Of a stretch of 64,000 nucleotides of DNA, positions 39,511 to 48,400 are shown in pieces. Where the stretch lies: positions 1,054,001 through 1,118,000 of the forward strand of contig CAVOHB010000009.1 of the NCBI GenBank assembly GCA_963695705.1, given 5' to 3'. The DNA is from JBKPNJ01 sp963695705 (GTDB lineage: Bacteria; Actinomycetota; Actinomycetes; Propionibacteriales; Nocardioidaceae). The notes below the pieces were generated by a model that was not told where the DNA came from, searched no databases, and saw nothing but the letters and a program-made list of their open reading frames with translations. Numbering within the stretch: position 1 is the stretch's first letter; each line of letters begins with the position of its first letter. The translations under genes were made by a program, and so were the position numbers.

Positions 39511-40452
39511 TGAACCCGACGATGCTCCTCGGCCTGGGCGTGGGCGCGATCTTCGCCGCGCTCCTGCTCGCCCTGGTCGCGATGACGGGGTCGACGAAGC
39601 AGATCAGTGGCGTCGGCCGTTCGCTGGCAGCGATCCAAGCGCTGGGGGATGCCCCGCAGGCGATGCGCGGCGAACTCGAGCCGTCGTTCAACGACCGCGT
39701 GATCGCACCCCTGATGGCGCGACTGGTAATGCTCGGACGCAGGATGACACCGGCCGACAACGCCGCCCGCATCCAACACAAGCTCGACGTGGCCGGCAAC
39801 CCCACCGGCTGGACGGTCAACCGGGTCGTGTCCGTCAAGCTGGTTGGGTCCGGCGTTGGGTTGCTGGTCGGCCTGGTCGCCAGCGCGATGTTCGGTTTCG
39901 GTCTGATGCCGAGGATTGTCGTGTGCGTCGCGCTCGCGCTGCTCGGATACGTGGCCGTGAACCTGTGGCTGTACCAGCAGGGCTACGAGCGGACCGGCCA
40001 GATGCAGAAGGACCTCCCCGACGCGCTGGACCTGCTGACCATCTCGGTGGAGGCAGGCCTCGGCTTCGACGCCGCGCTCTCGCAGGTTGCCCGCAACACC
40101 ACCGGCGCTGTCGCCGCCGAGTTCGCGCGGGTGCTACAGGAGATGCAGATCGGTATGGGGCGCAGCCAGGCCATGCGCGCCCTCGGTGAACGCACGTCGC
40201 TCCCAGAGCTACGAGGGTTTGCCAACGCCATGACTCAGGCAGACTCCTTCGGCATACCGATCGGGAAGGTGCTGCGGGTGCAGTCGCAGGAGATGCGAGT
40301 CAAACGCCGGCAGCGGGCCGAGGAGATGGCGCAGAAGGTGCCGGTCAAGATGCTCTTTCCCTTGATGTTCTGCATTCTGCCGTGTCTGTTCACGGCGGTG
40401 CTCGGACCGGCGGTGATCAGCATCATCGGGGTCGTTCTCGGGAAAGCTCTGA
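39510..40452 (+). CDS. tadC: TadC-type T2SSF membrane protein (frame lost near the stop)
   Basis: Second inner-membrane platform protein of the Tad secretion system. It has an N-terminal membrane helix (LLGLGVGAIFAALLLALV), two central ones, the T2SSF core LPDALDLLTISVEAGLGFD and ALGERTSLPELRGFANAM, the motif KVLRVQSQEMRVKRRQRAEE, and a C-terminal helix LFPLMFCILPCLFTAVLG. As written, the frame reads through into the histidine kinase gene. One extra G in GGGG at 40428-40431 accounts for this; removing it places a TGA at 40450-40452, just before the GTG of the next gene. The corrected length is about 313 residues. Confidence 0.88.
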
Positions 40453-40454
40453 CG

Positions 40455-42094
40455 GTGACGCGCATCGGCATTGCCATCCGGGTCTGCGGCCTCGCCGCGG
40501 TGCTCGGTCTCACGGCGGCTACAACATTGCTGCCTGCAGACGGCGGGCAGCTTCCTGCTGCTGGGTGCGATCGCGGCGTTGGCGTGCGTGCCCCAGTCCT
40601 TGCGCTCGGTCCGTCAGGCTGTGCCGGTGGTGGAGGGCGCAGCGGTCGCTCTGGTCTTCACCCTCGAGTCTCTGAGCTACCAACCGCTGGGCATCTACCT
40701 GATGGTGCCCGTCCTGATCGCCGGACTGGTCGGCGCCGCCCCGGTGGTGTTGGTGACCCTGCTGGCCGAGACTGCGACGGTCGCCTTGGTACCAATCGCC
40801 CGCCTGCAGCCGAGCCAGGTCGCCTCATCGCTGCTCGAGGCGTTGCCGTGGCTGCTGACCGCCATCTGGATGGGGCTGCTCGGGGCGTGGATCCATCGAC
40901 TGCGCGACAACGCCACTAGCACCGAGCGGGAGGAGTACGTGGATGCCCGCAGGCTGCTGAGCCAGCTCCGCGTCGTGTCCCGACGGTTGTCGTCCGGGCT
41001 CGACAGCACCGCTCTGGCGACCAGCCTGCTCGACGACTGTCTCGAGCTGGCCGAGTCGGGCGGCGGTGCTGTGCTCGTCCGCAATGAGGACGCTGGCCTG
41101 TCCGTACTCGTCCAGCACGGGCTCGCCGGGGGTTCCGTCAACATCGCTGATGACCTGACGGTGGCTCAATGCTGGGCCACCACGCAGGTCGCCCGGCGAA
41201 CCATCCAAGGTGACGCCGGTGATGCTTGGGAGCGCTTGGCGCTGCCCCTTCGGCTGGACGTGCAGATGGTCGGTGTCGTCGCGCTCGACACCAAGATCAG
41301 CATCGACCTGCCGATCGCTGACGATCTCAGCGCGTTGCTGGAACGTCGCGCACTGCCACTCGATGCCGCGCTCCTCTTCGACGACGTACGGGCCGTGGCT
41401 ACCGTCGAGGAGCGCCACCGGCTCGCACGCGAGATTCACAACGGGGTCGCCCAGGAGGTGGCGTCGCTCGGATATCTGGTCGACCACCTCGCTGCGGCGC
41501 CCAACGCCGATGACCGAGCGCTACGCGTGGCCCATGTCCGCAGGGAGCTGACGCGTATCGTCACCGACCTGCGCCTGTCGATCTTCGACCTACGCAGCCA
41601 CGTGAGCAGCACGGCTGGACTCGGGCGGGTGCTGAGCGACTTCGTTCGCCAGGTTGGCGCCCGCTCGGGCATGACGGTCCACCTGTCACTCGACGAGGGC
41701 CCGGAGCGCTTGCGGGTCGAGGTCGAGGAGGAACTGCTGAGGATCGCGCAGGAGGCTGTGACGAACGCCCGGAAGCACTCCGCCGCCGCCAACCTGTGGG
41801 TCAGCTGCCGGGTCCGCCCGCCCGCCGCCTACCTCGAGATCTCCGACGACGGAATAGGGATCGTCGGCCACTGTGATAACACGTTCGGTCTCAAGATCAT
41901 GCGTGAACGGGGTCGCCGGATCGGCGCCGAGGTCACCTTGAGCGACCGGATCGGAGGAGGCACCCGCGTGTCGGTCTCCTTGGACAGCGACCACCGACCG
42001 GGGGTCCCGGGGCAGCGTCCAGTCAGATCGAGAATCTGCCTCCGCTGCTGTTCCCGCGCTTGCGCATAGCGCACCGGACAGAGGTCCCCCGTGA
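40455..42094 (+). CDS. Membrane sensor histidine kinase, NarL/DegS type (one or two frameshifts)
   Basis: Signal-transducing kinase paired with the response regulator that follows. The N-terminus has several membrane helices (FLLLGAIAALACVPQSLR, YLMVPVLIAGLVGAAPVVLV, WLLTAIWMGLLGAWIHRL). A GAF-like region (SGGGAVLVRNEDAGLSVLVQ) is followed by the HisKA_3 box with the phosphoacceptor His in RHRLAREIHNGVAQEV. The HATPase domain has EAVTNARKHSAAANLW and LEISDDGIGI. An extra G at 40545-40547 breaks the N-terminal frame. As written, the 3' end stops at 42069; removing one G from the run at 42000-42004 gives a stop overlapping the regulator start (GTGA, 42091-42094), which I consider the natural end. 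Start is GTG at 40455. Confidence 0.83.
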
Positions 42095-42744
42095 CCAGGA
42101 CGGTCTTGTTGATCGACGATCACGAGCTGATCCGTCAGGGGCTCTGCCGGGCGTTCGAGCGCAGCGGTGACTTCACGGTGCTCGGCGAGGCCGGCAGCAT
42201 CGCCGATGGCGTGAGCCTCGTGCGCGGCCTGCACCCTGATGTGGTCGTCATCGATGTCCGGCTGCCGGACGGCAGCGGGTTGGACGCGACCAAGCAGTTG
42301 CGCCGAGCGTGGCCGGACATGGGCATCGTCGTGCTCACCATGTACTCCGCGGACGACCAGCTGTTCCTCGCGCTCGATGCGGGGGCGTCTGCGTTCGTGC
42401 TCAAGGACGCCCACAGCGACGACGTGGTGGCCGCTGCGCGCCACGCCTCGGTGTCGCCACATTCCTTCGCTGCCAAGGACCTGGCCGGTGCCCTGCGCCG
42501 CAGGAACACGCCCAGCGGGCCGCAGCTGTCTGCACGGGAGCGCGAGGTGCTCGATCTGCTGGCCGGTGGTCTCGGGGTGGCGGCGATCGCCAGGACTCTC
42601 TTCATCTCCGAGTCGACGATCAAGACGCACATCTCGAAGCTCTATGAGAAGCTCGGCGCCTCCAACCGCGCGCAGGCAATCATGCGGGCTGTCCATACCG
42701 GTCTGATTTCCCACGAAGCAAGCACAAACGTCGGCCATAAGTAG
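42091..42744 (+). CDS. NarL/FixJ-family response regulator
   Basis: DNA-binding response regulator of 217 residues. The receiver domain has the acidic pair in VLLIDDHELIRQGL, the phosphoacceptor Asp in VVVIDVRLPDGSG, the switch Thr in VVLTMYS and Lys in FVLKDAHSDDV. The C-terminal LuxR-type helix-turn-helix reads LSAREREVLDLLAGGLG and continues STIKTHISKLYEKLGASN. It is coupled to the histidine kinase gene by an inferred four-base overlap and lies just before the pilin genes, so a role in controlling pilus expression is a reasonable inference. Confidence 0.92.
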   Translation: MTRTVLLIDDHELIRQGLCRAFERSGDFTVLGEAGSIADGVSLVRGLHPDVVVIDVRLPDGSGLDATKQLRRAWPDMGIVVLTMYSADDQLFLALDAGASAFVLKDAHSDDVVAAARHASVSPHSFAAKDLAGALRRRNTPSGPQLSAREREVLDLLAGGLGVAAIARTLFISESTIKTHISKLYEKLGASNRAQAIMRAVHTGLISHEASTNVGHK

Positions 42745-42853
42745 CCGTTCGGCCAGTGAGGAATGTCCGGAACGTCGATGTGGCCAACCCCGGTCCACGG
42801 CATGCTGGTTACAGTCGGGCTGAAGGGTCCGAGACAACCAATCGGAGGCCCAA

Positions 42854-43033
42854 GTGTTCGACTACATCCGCTTTACCCTGCTGGCCAAGGTCCGCAGCGA
42901 GGAAGGTGCGTCGGCCGTCGAGTACGGCCTGCTCATCGCCGGCATCGCCGCACTCATCGCCGTCGTCGTGTTCACCCTCGGGGGAGCCATCAGCACACTG
43001 TTCTCGGACATGGTCACCCAGCTCGGCGGCTGA
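42854..43033 (+). CDS. flp: Flp-type pilin 1
   Basis: Prepilin of the Tad pilus, 59 residues. After a basic leader containing KVRSEEG comes the processing motif G-ASAVEYGLLIAG with the conserved Glu-Tyr pair, then a hydrophobic helix IAALIAVVVFTLGG and a short tail. GGAGG lies five bases before the GTG start. The prepilin peptidase that would cleave it after the Gly is not in this window. A second pilin gene follows 75 bases later. Confidence 0.9.
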   Translation: MFDYIRFTLLAKVRSEEGASAVEYGLLIAGIAALIAVVVFTLGGAISTLFSDMVTQLGG

Positions 43034-43108
43034 TCTAAGCACCGCCTCGAGGGCGGTTGTGGCTCGGGCCGCAGCCGCCCTCGCCTTTCTCAGCTTCTAG
43101 GGGGAAGC

Positions 43109-43297
43109 ATGAGCCGCAAACAACGACCGCATGGTGCTCCCGACGAGCATGGTGCGTCGGCAGTCGAGTATGGCCTGCTCATCAGCGGGGTCGCGGCCAT
43201 GATCGTCGTCATCGTCTTCGTGTTCGGGCAAGCCATTGCCGGATCCATCCTTGATACGTGTGACCAGGTTGCGACCGCGAACGGCTCGACCTGCTAA
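43109..43297 (+). CDS. flp: Flp-type pilin 2
   Basis: Second Flp prepilin, 62 residues, with the same motif (EHGASAVEYGLLISGV) and a hydrophobic helix AAMIVVIVFVFGQAIAG. Unlike the first, its tail has two cysteines (DTCDQ and a C-terminal GSTC), which could form a disulfide in the mature pilin. GGGGGAAGC precedes the ATG. It converges on the glycosyltransferase gene at 43303. Confidence 0.88.
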   Translation: MSRKQRPHGAPDEHGASAVEYGLLISGVAAMIVVIVFVFGQAIAGSILDTCDQVATANGSTC

Positions 43298-43302
43298 GGC
43301 AG

Positions 43303-44467
43303 TCAAACCCAGCTTGCGTCGGGATCTACTCCTGCGAGCAGCGCCCTCAGCCGCCGCTCAGTGGTCCGCCAGGTCCATGCCTCGTGTATCCACGAGCGGC
43401 CCCGCTCCCCAAACGCTTTCGCCTTGGACCGGTGTTGGAGAAAATCCAGCAGGTCAGCTGTGATCGAACTGGGGTCGTGCGGGTCGACGACGAACCCGGT
43501 CTCACCGTGCCGCACGGTCTCCGGCGCACCACCGGAGTCACCCACGACCACGGGAAGACCGCAGGCCTGTGCCTCGAGGAACACGATGCCCAAGCGCTTC
43601 CGGCTCCAGTCCTGCCCGTCGGGTACGGCACGGCATCGCGAACACATCCCCGGCGTCGAAATATGCCGGCATCTGCTCCCAGGGCACGCCACCGGTGAGA
43701 ACAACGGACCCGCCGAGGCGCAGGTCGGCGACCATCTGTTCGACCACACCACGATGTGGCCCGTCTCCGGCCAGCAGCAGCCGAGCGCGCGGCAACTCCC
43801 CCACCACTCTCGGCCAGGTGCGTACGAGGGTGTCCTGGCCCTTGCGCGCCACCATCCGGGCCGCGCAGACCACGACCGGGGCAGCCGGATCGATCCCCAG
43901 CGAGGACCGCAGAGCCAGTCCACCGCGGCCGGGCGCGAACCGATCGGTGTCCACACCGGGGACCAGCCGTCGCATTCGACTCGCGGCAGAGGATGTCAGA
44001 GCCGGCGCGATGCGGTCGCGGCACCAGGTCGAGACATACGTCAGGCTGTCGCACGCTTCGCCGATCCGGCGCAGCATCGACCGCGTGGCCGGCGCCTTGG
44101 CCCACCAGGTCTCGTGACCGTGCGTCAACCCGATCAGCCGGCGTGCCCCCGCCCGGCGGAGGGAGGGAGCGAGCAGGCCGAGCGGTGCCGACGCACCGAA
44201 CAGCACCGAGTCACAGTCCCGGGAGCGCAGCAGCCGACCAGCCGCATGCCTCACTCGCGGCGTCGGCAGCAGTCTGCTCGCGTGGTCGCGTACGACCTCG
44301 AATGGCAGCCGCGCGTCGAAGGCGGCGTCCCCCGGCATGGACGCGGTGTAGACCACCACCTCCTCGGGCGGTAGCAGCTCGCAGAGCGCGAGGACGAAAG
44401 CCTCGATACCGCCCCGGCGGGTCGGGAAGTCGTTGGTCACGACCAACGTGCGCCCCATACCGGACAC
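43303..44467 (-). CDS. pimB: GT4 mannosyltransferase, PimB'-like (one frameshift)
   Basis: GT-B glycosyltransferase matching the actinobacterial enzyme that adds the second mannose to phosphatidylinositol mannoside on the inner face of the membrane. The start reads GRTLVVTNDFPTRRGGIEAF with VVVYTASMPGD. RLIGLTHGHETWWAKAPATR follows, then VVCAARMVARKGQDTLVRTW and RLLLAGDGPHRGVVEQM. The frame breaks at 43589-43591 (one extra G on the coding strand) between GLEPEALG and IVFLEAQACGLPVVVGDSGG. The corrected length is about 387 residues. The GTG at 44467 has GGGAG upstream. Its position relative to the NlpC/P60, nuclease, trpD and qcr genes matches mycobacterial pimB'. Confidence 0.85.
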
Positions 44468-44510
44468 GTTAGGCTCCCGCGTCGGCCTCGCCCGCTGCGC
44501 CTACCTACGG

Positions 44511-44906
44511 TCAGATGCGGTCGGCATCCCGGCTGGCGTCGTGGTCGCTGTCCGTGTCGGGGTCGAGCTCGTCGGCTCGGTACAGCTTCTCGTCCACCGC
44601 CTCGCGTGACTCGTTCACGCCTTGGTGCTGCTCCTGGGCTGTTGCCTCGAGCTGCTCGGCCTGGGCGGCCTGGGCATCGGCCTCGGCGCGAGCCCTTCGG
44701 GCGTTGGCCTCGACCTCGGCGGCTTCGGCCTCGCGCTTGCGCAGGGTTGTGGCGTTCTCCTCGGCGGCGCGTTCCCGCAGGTTCTGCGCCTCAGCGCGGT
44801 TTTTCTCCTGAGTACGCTTATTGCTCCTGCTCATCGCCATGACGGCCAGGGCCAGCACGATCAGCAAGACCACAATTGCGACTACGACCCAAAACGTGTT
44901 GCTCAC
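44511..44906 (-). CDS. Small membrane protein with a charged coiled coil
   Basis: A single N-terminal membrane helix (FWVVVAIVVLLIVLALAVMA) is followed by about 95 residues rich in Ala, Glu, Arg and Gln (RAEAQNLRERAAEENATTLR) that should form a coiled coil, then an acidic tail (DPDTDSDHDASRD). GTG at 44906 is preferred, with AGGGAG seven bases upstream. Similar short proteins are common in actinobacteria and have no assigned function. The stop lies 44 bases from the start of the pimB-like gene, with both on the same strand. Confidence 0.75.
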   Translation of the reverse strand: MSNTFWVVVAIVVLLIVLALAVMAMSRSNKRTQEKNRAEAQNLRERAAEENATTLRKREAEAAEVEANARRARAEADAQAAQAEQLEATAQEQHQGVNESREAVDEKLYRADELDPDTDSDHDASRDADRI

Positions 44907-45061
44907 AACAGGCTCCCTTTTTCGTCCAAGTTGCAAGGCGCGCTAAGACTACGTCGAGATTCGAGCCGCTGTAGACGATTCGACGAAAGACGATCCTTTG
45001 TCCGTACTGCGCTGCCGATGACAGAAACAACGGCTTGCGTGAGGAATTCGGCCGGATGTGA

Positions 45062-46348
45062 TCATGGTTTGGTCGGCGGCGGCACTGGCATACCGTGCAG
45101 CCTGGCCCATTCACGCGCGTAGGCGATCCTGTCGACGGTCGTCGGATGTGAGCCGAACCAGGCGTAGACCCACCTGTTGGGTTCCAGGTCACTGATGTTG
45201 GCGATCGCCAGCCGCTTCTGGATGTCGATCACTCCGGCCGGGTCGTGGGTCAGATCGAGAGAATGGATGTCCGCGCGTTCCTCGACATGACGGCTCACGA
45301 GGTTGAGCACGGGCAACGACAGGAACGACCCGAACGTGGTGAGGGCCAGCAGCAGGGCAACGACCGCGGGGTCCCCCGCATGCGAAATCCCGGCACGTCG
45401 CCGTAGCAGCCGCGACCGCAGCAGCAGCGCGATCGCCACCACGCCCGCCGAGGCTCCCAGCGCCCCCGTGAGCGTGCCGTGCAGGACGTCGTTGTTCTTC
45501 GCGTGGCCGAGCTCATGGGCGACGATCAGCTCGACCTCCTTCGGCGAACCGAGCAGCGTGTCGTAGACAACGATTCGCCTGGTCGATCCGAACCCCGAAA
45601 CGTACGCGTTCAGCGCGGTGGTCTTCTGCGACGCGTCGGCCACCAGGACGTCCTGGACCTTCAGCCCGTCGCGGGCGGCGAGCTCCAGAAGCGACGTGCG
45701 CAGTGGTCCCGGCTTCATGGGGGTGAACGAGTTGAACAGCGGCTCCACCACCACCGGGTAGGCGAACGAGGAAACGACGACGAAGACGAAAGCGGCCAGG
45801 GCAGCAGGCACGAACCACCAGTCACCGAACCTGCGCGCCAGCCCGACAAGTACGAGCAACGCGATCGACGTGACGACGGCGTTGACTGTCCACCCCTTGG
45901 CGACGTCGGCCAACCAGGACGGCCAGGACTGGACGGACAGGCCGTAGTCACGCTGGATCGACTCGCTCCACGCCGCGGGGGCCAGCGTGACGACGGTCGT
46001 CACCAGTGTCAGGACAGCCACGCCGGCAATGACCTGCAGCCACCACCAGCGCAGCGGGCGCCCCACGCGCCGGACCACCCGTGCGCCGGCCGGGGTCAGC
46101 CCGAGCAGGCCCGCCACCACCAGTCCGAGTCCCAGCACCAGCCACGACGGCCACTGCACCGCGGAATGGAAGGCGTTGCCGCGGGCGATCTGAGCCGGGG
46201 TGAAGTCCGTCGACGGATCGCCGTGAACGTTGCCCGCGCCAGGCAACGGGTCCCATGGTGTGGTCAGAATGATCACCGTCACCACGCCGCCCCCCAGCAC
46301 CAACAGTGAGACCCACGCCACCCGCAGCGACGCCGAGCGGTCAGGCAT
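45062..46348 (-). CDS. M48-family membrane metalloprotease (Ste24/HtpX-like)
   Basis: Zinc metallopeptidase of 428 residues embedded in the cytoplasmic membrane. Several N-terminal hydrophobic segments form the Ste24-type membrane part. The active site is His278-Glu279-x-x-His282 in LIVAHELGHAKNNDV, and the third ligand probably lies in the Glu-rich stretch SRHVEERADIHSLDL. Typical family context is ALNAYVSGFGSTRRIVVYD before the active site. It overlaps the upstream gene by eight bases (46341-46348) and is therefore translated with it. The substrate is unknown; members take part in membrane protein quality control or lipopeptide processing. Confidence 0.9.
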   Translation of the reverse strand: MPDRSASLRVAWVSLLVLGGGVVTVIILTTPWDPLPGAGNVHGDPSTDFTPAQIARGNAFHSAVQWPSWLVLGLGLVVAGLLGLTPAGARVVRRVGRPLRWWWLQVIAGVAVLTLVTTVVTLAPAAWSESIQRDYGLSVQSWPSWLADVAKGWTVNAVVTSIALLVLVGLARRFGDWWFVPAALAAFVFVVVSSFAYPVVVEPLFNSFTPMKPGPLRTSLLELAARDGLKVQDVLVADASQKTTALNAYVSGFGSTRRIVVYDTLLGSPKEVELIVAHELGHAKNNDVLHGTLTGALGASAGVVAIALLLRSRLLRRRAGISHAGDPAVVALLLALTTFGSFLSLPVLNLVSRHVEERADIHSLDLTHDPAGVIDIQKRLAIANISDLEPNRWVYAWFGSHPTTVDRIAYAREWARLHGMPVPPPTKP

Positions 46349-47624
46349 CGGCCAGCCGCTCGAGGTACGCCCGCCACCATGTGGTCAGCCCGCGTTGGTC
46401 GGTGTGCAGAATCTGGCGCAGTGCAACACCGATGCCGAGCGTTTCGGCCCGGTCGTACAACCGGACCAGCCGCGTCTCGCCGAAGCTGGCTGCGATCAGC
46501 CGGCAGGCCAGCCAGGACGCCTCGTAAGCACGCCCGAGCCCGGTGGCTTGGACACCGAACGAACGGTTGCTCGGGAGCCGAGCAGGCGGACCGTTCTGCC
46601 GCACGGACGCAAGGAGTTGACCGGCAATGACGCCGGGCGGGAGGCCGACACCGGCGAACGCCACATAGTCGGCGAATCCCTCCGTCAGCCACAGTGGAGC
46701 GCGCGCGGTGACGGCGCCGGTCGCGACGTGCGTCGCCTCGTGGGAGATGACCACCTGCGAAGCGACGGGACCCAGCCGACCGATCACCCGCGGGTTGAGG
46801 ATCACCGCCACCGGGGCCCGGGGATCCACCGACCCGTCCAGGGTGGTGGTCACAGCGGCGGTGCGACGGTATTTCCCGGCTCCCACCCCCAGCAAACGGT
46901 CGAACTGGCGGCGGGTCGCGGGGGCGACGACCAGCAGCCGCCCATGGTAGGAGTGGACCACGGCGCTCACGTCAGCCACGGCTCGCCGGGACAACGTAAG
47001 GGTGCGGATCGCGCGCCGCCTGCCGATCGTGACCACGGTCACCCCTCCGTCCCTCCGCACAGTCAGCGGGCCTGTCGCCCACAGGGGCAACCGGTTGTCG
47101 TCATCACCCCCGACGGACGCAATGTAGGTCCGTGACCCACGGACGACGAACCGCATGGAGACCTGCATCGACACCGGGTCGGCCGCGATGCCGGGCATGG
47201 TCCAGCTGAACTCGACCTCGCCGGTCCAGGCCCGCCCGCCGGGAGCGCCCTCGGGGCCGAGGTAGCGGGCGGTGAAGCTTTCCACGCGGAGCCGTCGGAG
47301 GTTGGCGACGTCGAGGCGAGCCTGCCCGAGTGCCGTTGGCGTCATGTGACCCACCAGAGCGAGAAACCGGTCACGGTCGTCACGGCGTATCGCCGATTGA
47401 AAGCGACCCACTAGCCGACTCGCGGCATCCCCCGCGAACCAGCTGTGAGCAACCGGACTGACCGTATCCGGCCCGCCGGCTGCGCGGTCACCGCGTTCGT
47501 GATCGGCGCGGCCGGCCATCAGAAGCACCGATGCACTTGCCATCACAGAAAACGCAAGAACCATCAAGAGGAAGGTCCGCCACCTGGAAGCGGAAGCGCG
47601 TGATCGGCCCCGACCATCACTCAC
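46341..47624 (-). CDS. Membrane-anchored HExxH metalloprotease-like protein (gluzincin type)
   Basis: 427 residues with an N-terminal signal-anchor (FLLMVLAFSVMASASVLLMA) and a large extracytoplasmic part. Near the C-terminus is His295-Glu296-Ala-Thr-His299 in VISHEATHVATG, followed 16 residues later by Glu315 in LWLTEGFADYVAF, the His-Glu-His plus Glu arrangement of gluzincin peptidases. The upstream part looks like an NTF2- or cystatin-like domain (ASRLVGRFQSAIRRDDRDRF). The function has not been assigned to my knowledge. It is cotranscribed with the M48 protease gene, so two membrane proteases may act together. Confidence 0.78.
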   Translation of the reverse strand: MSDGRGRSRASASRWRTFLLMVLAFSVMASASVLLMAGRADHERGDRAAGGPDTVSPVAHSWFAGDAASRLVGRFQSAIRRDDRDRFLALVGHMTPTALGQARLDVANLRRLRVESFTARYLGPEGAPGGRAWTGEVEFSWTMPGIAADPVSMQVSMRFVVRGSRTYIASVGGDDDNRLPLWATGPLTVRRDGGVTVVTIGRRRAIRTLTLSRRAVADVSAVVHSYHGRLLVVAPATRRQFDRLLGVGAGKYRRTAAVTTTLDGSVDPRAPVAVILNPRVIGRLGPVASQVVISHEATHVATGAVTARAPLWLTEGFADYVAFAGVGLPPGVIAGQLLASVRQNGPPARLPSNRSFGVQATGLGRAYEASWLACRLIAASFGETRLVRLYDRAETLGIGVALRQILHTDQRGLTTWWRAYLERLADA

Positions 47625-47674
47625 GGCTAGACCCTAACCGGCGCGGGAACACGCACGGCTGCCCCGGCGAGGGC

Positions 47675-48337
47675 TCACTGGCGTCGTTGCTCGCGTGGCG
47701 GTTGCGGCACGTGGCTGGTGTCGGACCGAGAAGGTGGCTCATCGAGACCACCGGTCTCGGATGCCTTCGGTTGACCCGTCAATGGCAATGCCTCGACGAT
47801 GTCGAACAGCTGAGAAGATACGGGTTCGGACGACAGGTGCGGCTCGATAAGCGCTGATGTGAGACACGTGCCAGGGGTCACCGTCGTATTGGCTCAACCT
47901 GTCCAAAGTCATCTGCAAACGCGGTGCCGTGGTGATCGCGTTGATGCGCGCGACGGAGGCTCGGGGGCGGTACCAGCGCCTATCGACCATGAGCCCCTCC
48001 ACTCGCGCCGTTTCCGCCATCGCCGAGGCCAATGCACTCAGCTGATCGAGGTCACCGCGGCAGTCCCGCCCAGACCGTGTCGTCGCCCTCCTCCTCCAGA
48101 GCGCCGCCTCCGGAGAAGCGCAGTGGGAGGGACTCGAGCTCAGATGCCTTGACGGCTAGTCTGGCTGCCAGTCGGGCGGCGTCTGTCTGCGTCAGGCTGC
48201 CGAAGTAGCAGAGCCCGATCCGAACTGCCTCTACCGGCGTCCCACGTCAGGCACGCGTCGCCAGGGTGAGCACCCAGGTGCTCGAACAGTCGTTCGACAT
48301 CATGCCGAGGAGGCACGACGACGGCGTACAGTCGCAT
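47675..48337 (-). pseudogene. ThpR-like 2H phosphoesterase (RNA 2',3'-cyclic phosphodiesterase) remnant
   Basis: Three frames carry one ThpR/LigT-like protein: MRLYAVVVPPRHDVERLFEH, then VEAVRIGLCYFGSLTQTDAA and LPLRFSGGGALEEEGDDTVW, then RVEGLMVDRRWYRPRASVAR, YDGDPWHVSHISA and a closing DIVEALPLTG. Breaks lie near 48243 (extra G on the coding strand), 48070 and 47840. Beyond the frameshifts, both catalytic motifs are gone. Where the family has His-x-Thr in the first motif there is Arg-Ile-Gly (VRIGLCYFG), and the second reads Arg-Ala-Ser (RPRASVAR). Substituted active sites argue for a real pseudogene or a non-enzymatic relative rather than a sequencing error only. Confidence 0.7.
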
Positions 48338-48400
48338 GACCCTACTCTGACACCTAACGAACGCTGGCGGCGGCTTCCGCCCGCGTGTCTGGCCTCAGCC

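Noticed and set aside
18798..43591. Programmed +1 frameshifting as explanation for the many breaks
   Set aside because: The sites share no slippery sequence or downstream structure, affect unrelated genes, and lie in regions where relatives have a plain frame.
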